A DNA stretch of 64,000 nucleotides from Thalassia testudinum (taxonomy: Eukaryota > Streptophyta > Magnoliopsida > Alismatales > Hydrocharitaceae): the NCBI GenBank assembly GCA_037157565.1, contig JAZHRO010000063.1, positions 89,618,001 to 89,682,000 of the forward strand, in the 5' to 3' direction. The notes below the pieces were generated by a model, which saw only the letters and a list, made by a program, of their open reading frames with translations, searched no databases and was not told where the DNA came from. A program made the translations under genes and the position numbers. Below are positions 23,784-35,010 of this stretch, one piece after another (the first letter of the stretch is position 1; the number at the start of each line of letters is the position of its first letter).

Positions 23784-25432
23784 TGATGGAGAGAGTTTCA
23801 CTTAATTGAAATAGCAATATAATGATATGTCGTTGTGTTTTATGTGGCAGAAAATCTCTCAATCAAAACTATATATCAAATTTAACCACAATAAAGATGT
23901 CACATCCATAGGGAGGAATAGACCAATAAATTCACGAGTCGAGGAATGTACTGTTCGTAGACACCATCGCGACTGTAATGCAAGGAATATGCTATTTTAA
24001 ATGGAGCTTGCAATTTCCTTAAAAGTTCAGGGGCATTTATGCAATTTTCACGTCAGGAATTAAGCTCCAAAAATATGTATATGATGCATGTGTAATGGCA
24101 TATCATATAAATTTAACTTGCATGGAAATTTGATTCAAAATTCAAAGTTAAATGATGCACATAACACAAGTGAAGTAATTTCTGGAAACCATAAGTGTAT
24201 CAATGCAATGTGGCCTGAATAAAATATGAATATCTCAATGGCAATGGCATTAAATGTAAATATTAATTGAGAAGAAAATAGAGGATTTCTCCTCTCTCTT
24301 CCTCGTGTGGACAACCGTGCACGGTTGGTGGTGAGAGTCGACGGGGTGGTGCGCCTCGACGAGGGCTACGCAACGATGGTGACGTGGCGGCCGGACGGAG
24401 GAGAATGGCCGCTGGCCTGTTGGCCCTGTTGGAGGAGGTTAGCCGTGTGTGGAGAGGGTGGCACCGCTGCTGCAGCCCGTGCGGCTGCGCGCTGGGTGTG
24501 CACGTGCAAGGCGTGCTAGGGCACAGGCGGGAGTGGCCTGTAGCGCCTACTGGGCACGGCTGTGGCATCTGCGGTCACCTGCGAGTGGCTGCGGTGCAGC
24601 TCCTATGGGCGATGGCGATGGCGTGAGGTGCGCTACTGCCTACAGGCATTGGTGCAATGCGGGGGTGCCTGCGGGTGGGGCTTGCAGGGCGCGTTGGGAG
24701 GTGAAGCAACACTGGAGGGCATGCAAGGGCGCTGGTGAGGGCGCGCGAGGGCGCTGGAGGGGGCGCAGCGCCTGCAGGCGGCTGCTGGCTTGGGCTCCTG
24801 CTGGCGGTTGCGGCCTGCGGGCTGGTGTGGGAGTAGTGCCTGCAGGATGCGTAAGGGCAGGCGGTGGAAGGCGCTTGGTGAGGGCTGGTGTAGCGCTTGC
24901 AGTGGAGAGGATGGTGCGGCGAGGTTGTGGCTTGCAAGGGATTAGCAGTGCGGTGATGGCGGTGGAAGGTGTGCACAGTGCATGCTTGGTTCCAAAGTGT
25001 CCGCCCTCTCCACGGTGGGGAAGGTGGAGAAGAAGGATTTCCCCTCAGGGGGGGGGAGAAGAACAGACCATCTCTCCTTTGCCCAGCCTCCTCTTAACTC
25101 CTCTCCCCCCGTGCCAATTAGGGGATTTTCAAATCCCTTACTAATTTTGGCCGGCGGTTATTGGGGGTGTTGAGGCCGGTCGAAGGTTGCGTGATTGTTG
25201 GGGGAAATTTATTTCACCCCCCCATTCTTTTCCAACATTATTCCTACAATAAAAAAACATAAAATAATTACATATTAAGTTATAGAATGCGATAAAATAG
25301 ATGCAAACTTAAATAATGATGCATGCAAACATTCTATAACTTAATGTAGTTATTAACAAACTTAAAAGGTAAGAACAAAGTTAACTTAGGCGTAACAATA
25401 GTCCATTAAAATGGACTCATCAAATACCCCCA
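23784..25432 (-). mobile_element. 3' LTR of non-autonomous element N3
   Basis: A 1.65-kb LTR from TGATGGAGAG to CTCATCA, nearly identical to 30218-31852; I count roughly 15-20 mismatches in the first 290 bases. The middle (24300-25150) is strongly GC-rich with GGGCGCTGG-type repeats, and the flanks are AT-rich. The U3 end has the hairpin AGTCCATT/AATGGACT at 25410-25427. It lacks the G-box palindrome block of N1 and N2. Long frames in the GC-rich part are compositional. Confidence 0.9.
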
Positions 25433-26987
25433 TGCCTAAGATTTGCTAGTTCCTAGCAAAAAGAGAAAATAATAGAAGTAATCAGAAGATTTCTTCTTTT
25501 CTTATTTCAAAACTTTAGAGATCCAGACAAATGTGAAGTGATGATAGCCTAGGTAATAGATCCAAGTGAAAAACCCAATTCGCATTGGGAGTTTGTACTT
25601 TATCCTTGGTAAATATAGCTGTCGGGATCGGCAACTACTTCCCTCAGGGATAAAGCAGAAAATAATCTGTAATTTGACCCCGGCTTTTGGCTTAGGTAGG
25701 AGATATTGAGTTGAATGGATTTGTATTTGGTGGCACACACTCATCTGGTACTACATGTAATCTTGTACTACAGACTCTAGATTTCTAGACTATTAGATAA
25801 ATTAACTTTGAGAGAGGCTAAACAACTGTGCTCTCTTAATGTTCCTGGGCACTCACTCTTTTCTTTCTTTTCTTTCTGAGATCACAAATCTCGCCAGATT
25901 AAGTAATTGTACTTACTGTTTGGTGGCCTTACATGGCATCCACACTTCAATTAAAGTCCCAATAACTCTACAACTAAGTTAGAGTCCTCAACCAGTATTC
26001 GGGCGATCAGAAATACTGAAAGGTAGGTATGGGTCATATTTGGTGGAACGCGATAGGTGTTTTACAACGATAACCCTGGACTCTTTTCTTTTTCTTTCTT
26101 TCTCTCTATTTTTTTTTTTATTATTTCTTCTTCTTCTTTTTCCTTTTCTTTTTCTTTCTTTATTAATCAACACAACACGATACATACTTTTATTTATGAG
26201 GCATTATTAGGGATGATGATGGTCAAGAGGATATTGTGCGGCTTATTTGGTGGAAGTCCCTATTGTCGGCACTGGGAAGGAATGGATAAGACAGACGTAT
26301 TTATGACCTTTGACACTATTGCCCTCCTTCAGCTGAGAACTCTATGAAGAACGGTCGTAACCATCCATCATAGTCATAGCTTTATTAAGACTTCATCTCT
26401 GTGTATCTACCTTATTTGGTGACTCTCAGGAATTCACACAAAGTACGCATACAGGAACAGAGAGCGAAAACTATGCCTAACTTTGAAGTATCATCATCTA
26501 ATTGTCCAAAACTTAAGAGTCCTTGCACTAGACTTAGCGCAGTAGTAATTTCTCTACTTTCATCTCACAAATATGAGGTGGATCTACTAGAAGATAGTAT
26601 GCCTGACTCCCTATTAACTGTCCAAGGGTCAGTAGACTACAAATGATTTTTGGTTTTCTTCAAGGATCCATTACCTAGTCTACGTGCATGTGAAGTAAAT
26701 ATACTGGATTCTAAATTTAAGAAATAATTCAAGAAGAAAAATTTCCAATGACAAAGATATTTTGTTAGGGACTAACCCATTCAGCTCAAGAAAGAGAATT
26801 TTATTTTTATTTTTATATGCTAACCTAAATGCATGAATACTTCCTAAAATGCAAAATGCACCCCCCATGCCTAAATCCTACAATGTCCTCATTGTAAAAT
26901 TAAAATAGGGGAGAAAGGAAAGAAACCACCTAACAACAGTGTTATTCAGACCGCTGGGCTGTCTCCCAACAAGCACTGCATTTTCTG
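25433..26987 (-). other. polypurine tract and 3' untranslated region of N3
   Basis: ATACCCCCATGCC at about 25435-25447 is the reversed polypurine tract. The remainder parallels the 3' region of E1 (48450-50190): TTTGGTGGCC near 25919, TGTCGGCACTGGGAAGGAATGG-like DNA near 26265 and AGAGCGAAAACTATGCCTAAC near 26460. TCTCCCAACAAGCACTGCA near 26962 is the reverse of the TTGGGAGG block of F. A pyrimidine run lies at 26085-26165. No gene. Confidence 0.65.
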
Positions 26988-28974
26988 TCAGCAGCCAGAC
27001 TTATAAGGAACCTGTAAGTCTGGTTCTAGATAAAAAAAGTTAGGCCCTAAAAATATGCGTAACAGCGCGGGACTGGAAAACAAATAGCCACAGATGTTGG
27101 CGAGTTGATGATGCAACGTAATGCCAAATTCTCGCCAGAAGGCATGAAAGTAGAAAACCTCGTTGGCTACTTGGGGAGGTCTAGGAATAAGAAAGGGAAT
27201 ATGAAAAGAGGCCTCCCGAAATGGAATAAGTAGAGGATAACAAGGATCCTCCAAAACAGGACGGGTTTTAAAAGATACAAACATTAATATTTGAAACCCT
27301 TGAATGGTAAGACTAAAAGTACAAGCATCAATCCACACTCGCCATTCTACCCGAGGATGTACTGGCCTAATATGTTCTCCATAAAGAATGTATATTAGTA
27401 GAGATTTGAGCCAAGGATCGGTTAGGGAGTATAAGGGTTGTTCGTAGTGTTGGAAGGTAATGGTTAAGTCTAATGAGGACTTAGTCGGTGTCAGGTCCAA
27501 TTCCAACAATGATTCAGATTGTGTATACTCCCTAACAGTTGTAGACAACTTCAGGTTACCCTGCCTAGCACTAATGATCAGAGTCATATTTGAAGAAAGG
27601 GTAGACTCCAAATTACAACTCTTTGATGGCAGGGTCAAAATATCAGAATCATTATCATTAAGCTCATCCCCGGATTCGTTTGGTTCACTCAAATTTTTGT
27701 CGGGGTGTATATGTGATTCATTAGGAGTTGGATTAGTATCCTTAATATTCCTAAAGGAGGATCAGTCTTAATATTTTGGAGCAAGCCTATATCACTAAAT
27801 TCGTTATTCTTCTTGGGGTATAATTCCTCAATTGACGTGTTTTGTCCCCGAGAGTCTCCCCTAGGCTTCTCACTATATTATTTGTCCTCTTCTAATATCA
27901 ACTCCTGTTTTGATGGAGGATGACTCTCAAAAGATGGGAGGAATCTGGATTTTACCATATTCTTTATAACTTCTGGAGGTAAATCCTCAAATAATAAATG
28001 ATTCCCTTGTGATTCACTCCAGATTTTCAGTCCAGGTTCCTCTATTGGGGCATCCTTGTCCTCTGAAATAGACTCTTCATATCCCTGAGACCAAAATTGA
28101 TCTAATTCATCCTCCATCCCTTAGGATCACCTTCATTGGGTGCATTTAAATTCTTAGGATGCTGAATGGTAGGTGTTGATTCCCTAAGAGGAGGGTCAGG
28201 AGTAGGCTCACTAAGGGTAGAATGGAATTCCACCAGATAATCAATAGGGGAAGTGATAGGAACAATACAACCTTGACCTGGGTTGGTAGGGGTAAGGAGA
28301 ATACTGTCATTGGGGTCAAGGTCCTCAAGAGGCACCATCTTCCCTTGCTTTTGACTCCAATATAGCTCGGGTGGATAATCACTATGATCATTCTCCTCTA
28401 GTGGCCGTGTCTTATTTGGAGAGTCTAAGTGATAGCTACATAAAACTGGATCCCTATTGTCATTGGGTTCCTCAGAATTATTTTCATGATCACGGTTGTA
28501 TGGGTAGGGATCAGAATTGCTGGGAAGCGTGTAGCTAAGCTGTCTTATTTCTTCATTTCACTGTTGACTATTCCTCAACATCTCTCCCATGGATTCCATC
28601 ATTTCCTTTTGCTGTTTTTGCATTTCTATCATAAAAGAGGAGTGGCTACTATTATCAGGTTGGGGAGGATAGTCAATTTCAGGCTCTGGTTGCCTAGGGG
28701 TATCGGTCCAACCTTGATACAGAAAATCATGAAGGGTGGGAGGGTTGGGTGTTTGCATAGAAGTAGGGATTCCAGGGTTGGAAAATCCCGCTTTTAGGCT
28801 CTGCTCAAAAGTGGGAGTTATCGGGCCAGTACTCTCAGGATAAAAATAAGAATGATCCCATGAATTGTCAATGTACCCATCAAAGGATGAATACGCTCAG
28901 GGCATGGGATCCTGGTTAAAAGGTGGGAAGTATTGACTCTGATAATCTAAATGATAGGAGTAAGGGTGATCCAT
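26988..28974 (-). pseudogene. ORF X-like gene of N3 (unrecognised, divergent)
   Basis: The start is placed at ATG 28974 (MDHPYSYHLDYQSQYFPP), which resembles the Tyr/Pro/Gln-rich opening of ORF X in N2. A Gln/Met/Glu helical segment (EMQKQQKEMMESMGEMLRN) lies near 28565-28625. Pro/Asp-rich DNA follows, then an acidic block (28117-27878, with SQGYEESISEDKDAPIEE). The last part (27692-26988) contains LHHQLANICGYLF, equivalent to LHHNLVHICGHLL of N2. Stops near 28897 and 28558, and frame changes near 28115 and 27800, break it. Overall similarity to N1 and N2 is weak except at the two ends. No gag or pol motif is visible. Confidence 0.5.
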
Positions 28975-30190
28975 TTCTTTAAGCAAAATAGTTTTAACTC
29001 TCTTAGGATTTAGAGGAATTCAGAACACAAGTAGAAACTTCCTACAGAGTTCTATTGTTAAAGCAAATGCAAATTCAGTGGGATCTATTTTTAGTAGATT
29101 GTAGGTCTTAGAATTAAATGTTTAGTTGGTGGCTAAACAAGTTTTGAACAAATTACGCTTCCTAGGCCAACCTTCGCTGGTGCCTATAACCTACTCGCAA
29201 GGGATGGAAGTCTCGAATTGAGCCCACACACGAAGAACCGAAGTAACTTGGTGGATAGGCTTGTTGATTTCCAATTAACTTCCCTTGTGGTGCAAAAGAA
29301 GAGAGGTAGAAATTTATTTAGTGACCTTATGTGTGAGGTGCACAGTGTCTCAGGTGTGCAAATATATGATCGTGTTTTGAGTTTTGAAATTTCGCAAACA
29401 AGATCCTTTTGCACACAATTTTAAGTCACAGATTTTAAGGTCCAACCTCTTGGCAGTCCCAATTTTTAAAGTGACCATTGAATTAATTTGATTCAAGCAC
29501 TTTAGTGGTCTTAGATTTAGGTTCAATGCAGATGCATGACAGGTAATTGATGCTCAAGAGAAGGCGTACCTACTCCAGCTTTCTTCGTGCAAGAATGTAT
29601 GCAATGCAGGAAAAATAAACTAGATGCTGCTCATTCAGTCCTTGATGGTCGTCCTATAGATATGCAGCTTCTAGCAGGCAGTTCAAATTTTTTTTTCAAT
29701 AATAGTAATAAGCAAACAGACCTAATCTAACTAATTATCCGACATGCAGTTCAAACAATTCAAATAATCCTATAATCTAAATAAATGGGAACATGCTTCC
29801 GAAAATATTCTCCTTCATACAAGAGAGATAAGAAATCAAGAGGCACTGGGAACTCGTTCCCAAAAATACCTGACAAGGTTCCAAAAGACAGAAATTAAAT
29901 TCTAATGTCTATCTAAACTAAATCTAACTAAGATCTATTGACTAAATAAAAAATAGGCTTCTACGTAAGCCTATGCGCGTGGGATCAAGGCCCACGTGTT
30001 CCTGTTGCTAGCCTCCAGGTGGCGTCAAGGTCCGCCAAAAAGATTGTCTCCGCCATGCGCGTCGTTAAAGGTCAATTTCGTCGCTCTGTTGCGCCTGTCG
30101 CCCTGTCAGATTCCTCGCACAATAAAAAATATGATCAGATAACTGCGCAACTCAGAATATTAAAAAATAATGAAGTGAATCTATTGCGTC
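28975..30190 (-). other. 5' leader of N3
   Basis: About 1.2 kb between ORF X and the primer site. I see no convincing coding frame on either strand and no tRNA-like structure. Confidence 0.55.
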
Positions 30191-30217
30191 TGTTGCCTCC
30201 TCAGTAAAGGCGCCATT
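30191..30217 (-). other. primer binding site of N3
   Basis: In minus view TGGCGCCTTTACTGAGGAGG, next to the LTR. It is a diverged tRNA-Asp-type site with substitutions in its middle. Confidence 0.75.
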
Positions 30218-31852
30218 TGATGGAGAGAGTTTCACTTAATTGAAATAGCAATAGAATGATATGTCGTGTTTAATGTGGTGGAAAATCTCTCAATCAAAAC
30301 TGTATATCAAATTTAACGACAATAAAGATGTCACATCCATAGGGAGGAATAGACCAATAAATTCATGAGTCGAGGAATATACTGTTCGCAGACACTATCG
30401 CGACTTTAATGCGAGGAATATGCTATTTTAAATGGAGCTTGCAATTTCCTTAAAAGTTTAGTGGTATTTATGCAATTTTCATGTTAGGAATTAAGCTCCA
30501 AAAATATGTATATGATGCATATGTAATGGCATATCATATAAATTTAACTTGCATGCAAATTTGATTTAAAATTCAAAGTTAAATGATGCACATGACACAG
30601 GTGAAGTAATTTCAGGAAACCATAAGTGTATCAATGCAATGTGGCCTGAATAAAATATGAATATGTCAATGGCAATGGCATTAAATGTAAATATTAATTG
30701 AGAAGAAAACAGAGGATTTCTCCTCTCTCTTCCTCGTGTGGACGGTCGTGCACGGTTGGCGGCGAGAGTCGACGGGGTGGTGCGCCTCGATGAGGGCTAC
30801 GCAACGGTGGTGATGTGGCGGTCGGACGAAGGAGAATGGCTGCCATCCTGTTGGCCCTATTGGAGGAGGTTAGCCGCACCTGGAGAGGGTGGCGCCACTG
30901 CTGCAGCCCGCGCGGCTGCGCACTGGGCGCGTGCGTGCAAGGCGTGCTAGGGCGCACGCGGGAGGGGCCTACAGCGCCTGCAGGATGCGGCTATGGCATC
31001 TGCGGTCACCTGTGGGTGGCTGCGGTGCAGCGCTTGTGGGTGATGGCGATGGCGTGAGGCGCGCTACTGCTTGCGGGTGCTGGTGCAGCGCGGGGGTGCC
31101 TGTGGGCGGGGCTTGCAGGGTGTTGTGGGAGGTGAAGCAGTGCTGGAGGGTGCGCAAGGGCGCTGGTGAGGGCGTGCGAGGGCGCTGGAGGGGGTGCAGC
31201 GCTTGCGGGCGGCTGCTGGCTTGGGCGCCTATGGGCGGTTGCGGCCTGTGGGCTGGCATGGGGGTAGCGCCTGCAGGATGCACAAGGGTAGGCGATGGAA
31301 GGCGCTTGGTGAGGGCTGGTGTAGTGCTTGCAGTGGAAAGGATGGTGCGGCAAGGCTGTGGCTTGCATGGGATTGGCAGTGCGGTGATGGCGGTGGAAGG
31401 TGTGCACAGTGCACACTTGGTTCCACAGTGTCCGCCCTCTCCACGGTGGGGAGGGTGGAGAAGAAGGATATCCCCTCAGGGGGGGAAGAAGAACCAACCA
31501 TCTCTCCTTTGCCCAGCCTCCTCTTAACTCCTCTCCCCCCGCGCCAATTAAGGGATTTTCAAATCCCTTACTAATTTTGGCCGACGGCTGTTGGGGGTGT
31601 TGAGGCCAGTTGGAGGTTGCATGATTGTTGGGGGAAATTTATTTCAGCCCCCCATTCTTTTGCAACATTATTCCTACAGTAACAAAACATAAAATAATTA
31701 CATATTAAGTTATAGAATGCGATAAACTAGATGTAAACTTAAATAATGATGCATGCAAACATTCTATAACTTAATGTAGTTATTAACAAACCTAAAAGGT
31801 AAGAATAAAGTTAACTTAGGCGTAACAATAGTCCATTAAAATGGACTCATCA
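30218..31852 (-). mobile_element. 5' LTR of N3
   Basis: Partner of 23784-25432, from TGATGGAGAG to GGACTCATCA. It is followed by GCGCT (31853-31857), the one-mismatch counterpart of GCGCC at 23779-23783. It has the same GC-rich centre (30740-31500) and terminal hairpin as its partner. Confidence 0.9.
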
Positions 31853-31861
31853 GCGCTAAAA
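31853..31861 (-). other. distal end of N2 primer site
   Basis: GCGCTAAAA is the remaining tail of the N2 primer site plus the A-rich spacer before the N2 LTR. It confirms that N3 landed inside the primer site. Confidence 0.8.
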
Positions 31862-33558
31862 TGTTGAAGCTCGAGTTGCTACGCTATCGTGTTTGGTTTT
31901 GAAAACCTGTCATTGTAGTTTGAAAGCGAAGAACTCGTGTTCAACAAATAAAATTTATACTGGAATAGAAATCACAGGTTGAACTCAGGGAGGCAGACGT
32001 TTGATTTAAAAATATCCGTTTAATTTATTTGTCACGAAGTAAATTAATTGATCAGAAACTATCTATCTATTTACACTAAATAGAAGAGAGAGAATGAGAG
32101 AGAATATTACAAACAAAAATAAAAAAGAGATGTAGAATGAATATGGAATTCATTATCAAAGAGATTATTCGTTACACTAAACATTATGACTAGAAAGTAG
32201 AAAATGATTATACTAGAAAACAGTAAATCTACTTTAAAAAGCATTAAAAAGAATGGAGGGAGAATTATCCTCCTCGACGGTTGCTTAGAGGATGAGCCGG
32301 ATGGGACGATGCTTGGAAGACGAGGAACGGAGCAGGATGAAGGAGGACGAAGTGAGAAGGATGGGAACGGGGCAGCACGTCGTCATCGTCACGGGATCCA
32401 CTTCCGAAAGGGGGACGAAAATTGGACTTTATCTCTTGAGAAGCATCCCGGGTGTGGGACAAGCTTCTCTTGAGCTTTGGAGAGGGAGAGAAGAGAAAGA
32501 AGGGACGAAAATTTCATATGGAGGGGGTCTCCTTTTATAGTTGCAAGGAGTAAGGGTAATTTGGTCTTTTTAATTTGAAAAACATTAATTCTAGACCTTT
32601 AGTGATGGATAAAATCGTCGCTAAAGGTCCGAACGTGGCCTTCGTGGGCGGTGCTTGCGCCCCCGCTCACCTTGCATGTGTGAAACGCACATTCACATTC
32701 TTGAATTCTCGGTCGTTCAATCGCGAGATTGAACGGCTGAGACGCGTCCTCACCGCGCCTCAACCATGCGCTCACTTGCGTCCGATCCTGTGTTACGCGC
32801 GGGCGTCTGATGCGGCGTGAGCGCTATCACGCGTGCGCGACTGATCGATCGAGATCGAGCGGTCGATTGAACTCTATTGCCGCGCCTTAGATGCCGCTCG
32901 CATAGGCTCGAATGAATACCGCTGCGTCACGTAAGCGCTTTCGACCAATGCGCTACAAGTGTGTTTGTGTCGCGCTTATGATTCGTGCGTGCGCATCCAT
33001 AGCCATTGGATGTGCATCCATTGGCGGAGAATCATCGAAGAAGAGAGGGTGCGGCGGGTGTAGCGGCTGGTTGGGCGACTGAGATGGCGCCACGTGGTGC
33101 CATCTTGGCCGTCCATCTTCTAGATGATCTAGATGGTGCCACGGTTGTCGGATTGAGTCGATTTTCGTGCCGGTAGGCTGCGATCGTCGATTTGAATCCA
33201 TCCGTGCATTCGGATTTATCGTCTGAAGTGCGGATTCACACCATCTTGGCCCTTGATCTTCTAGGGTTCCTCGATCTCTATCTGATGCTACAAATGTCTG
33301 ATTAGGGAGATCTTGGAGTTGTTGAACTTCATTCGCCATCTTGATCAAATCTGTATAGTTGGATCTTTGATCCGAGGCCTCAATAAAAATTTTGCCCTAT
33401 CCCTGAACATAAAAGAAGTCAATTACCCTCCATTTTATTCAAACTAATCTAAATGCAAGATGGTGTATGTTATGCAATATTTATATTATGCAATGCAATT
33501 CTATGCTTAAGAACATGCATAAATAGACATCTTATGCAATGTAAACATGTTTACATCT
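31862..33558 (-). mobile_element. 5' LTR of N2
   Basis: Partner of 17945-19577, from TGTTGAAG to TTACATCT; the final CA has mutated to CT. It is followed by the duplication ATAAT at 33559-33563. Minus-strand TATAAAAGG is at 32531-32540, the U5 motif is near 31980, and the G-box palindrome (one mismatch) is at 33083-33104, 454 bp from the end. The terminal palindrome TGTAAACATGTTTACA is near 33540. Confidence 0.9.
33083..33104. promoter_or_regulatory. U3 G-box palindrome of N2 5' LTR
   Basis: Core GGCGCCACGTGGTGCC with a single mismatch to perfect symmetry. It occupies exactly the same place as in the partner LTR. Confidence 0.75.
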
Positions 33559-33747
33559 ATAATAATCATTATCATGATGTCTAGGGTTAGGTTTTGAACA
33601 TTGAGGTTCGGAATCATATCCCCAATCAAAGTTATCCTGACTAGGAGATAGGTAATCATAAGTTTAGTCTGGATGGTAATCATTTTGAGGATATGTGGTG
33701 GTAGGAGGGTAGGATTAGAACTGTGTGTATGGTGTGGAAGAATACAT
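33559..33747 (-). pseudogene. ORF X of N1, N-terminal part
   Basis: From ATG 33747 leftward the frame reads MYSSTPYTQF, a stop, then SYPPTTTYPQNDYHPD and DNFDWGYDSEPQ. These match the opening of ORF X in N2 (FPPVLSYPQHDDYPD and DNSDWGYNSGSP). It ends at 33559 where N2 was inserted and resumes at 17939. Two stop codons break it. Confidence 0.65.
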
Positions 33748-34983
33748 GATGAAGTAGGAGGGAAAATAGAACAGAGAAAGGTGCCCCGCAGTACAATCAA
33801 CTAAACCTATCCTTAAGTGGGTTAGCCGAAAGACCTACAGACTCCCAGGACATGTCTTGAGATGATAGAAACGATTTGGTCTACTTCTAGCTGGTCAATC
33901 CAACCAGGTAGAGGGAGGGGTTGGGGAGAAGGTTCTTCCTTTAGCTTGCGCCTTCGATTCCTTTGATACCCCCCAACCATGGTCATTTGACACTACTCCC
34001 CTAGCTAGACATCAGATGGACTAGTAGAAGCAGATTAATCGAAAAAAATCTTAGTTGGAGCTCCAAAGAGCGAGTTAATCCTTAAGGCCAATGTCTACTC
34101 AGTTTTAATTAGGCTTGGGATGATTGTGCTCTTGGAATGTGATGGGCCCTTTAGATGGGTTGTGCCCTTAATGATGAATTCAAATGTGTGTGTGTGTGAA
34201 CAACAAGGGTTTTTAAATAAGGTTATTTGATGATGTGTCTTTTAGGGCTAAACCTTGTTTAGTAGCTTTTAGGGTTTAATCTTGGTGTATTCAATCAAGT
34301 TCAGGAGAACACTCCAAGATTTGCAAGCATCGGTAATGATATATTCCTTAAAAATCAAAAATAATGTGGAGTGCCTGGTTCAACCCTAAAAATCAACCCT
34401 AAGTGGCAAGCTACTTGATGGATCAATTTTAAATTGAGTGATGCAGCCCAAATAGTTCAAGCAATTGCCTTGTTGCACCACTTGATTAAGGCACACAAAA
34501 ATGTTTAACCTAATCAAATTTCTACTCACTTATTTGTATGTTGAGTTAAGGTGTACCGGATCCATAGGTCAGATTCTGGTTAAGTGATAGAATCAATGTG
34601 ATTGTAAGCCTTAGGTCGAGAAATTTGTGGGTGTTTAAGTTGTGTCACTTTTAGTTTATTCCCACAAGAAGAGAAGAGTGATTTTTTTTTTTTGTATTTT
34701 TAGTTTATATGGATGGGTGAGGTAATGTGAAGTGACAATCAAACAACCAAGGTCTAACCTAGGGTTTATGCAAGCACCTAAGTTGATTTGAGTTTGAGTT
34801 ATTAAGTGATGGAATGGAATCTAGGGTGGGGGTGGTGGATATACACTTACAAAGCCTTCTAACTGCACTTTACTCCAATCTATTCTGCTTTGGCTCGCCT
34901 TGGAAGGGTACCTGTAATCATAGAAAGGAGCAACGTGAGCCAAAAAGTTAAGTAAGGTGGAAAAAGCAGAAAAACCAAAGAGT
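33748..34983 (-). other. 5' leader of N1
   Basis: 1.2 kb between ORF X and the primer site, similar in order and content to the leaders of N2 and FB (GATGGGCCCTTTAG near 34141; TAACCTAGGGTTTATGCAAG near 34756). No gag-like frame. Confidence 0.6.
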
Positions 34984-35010
34984 GTTGCCTCCTAGGCAAC
35001 AGTGCCAAAA
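34984..35010 (-). other. primer binding site of N1
   Basis: In minus view TGGCACTGTTGCCTAGGAGG after a TTT spacer from the LTR. It is the tRNA-Asp-type site. Confidence 0.82.

Noticed and set aside
24449..25144. 231-codon open frame (and a counterpart at 30889-31527) in the N3 LTRs
   Set aside because: They fall in a GC-rich repeat-laden part of the LTR, have Ala/Arg/Gly/Trp composition, overlap open frames on other strands and frames, and differ in length between the two LTR copies.
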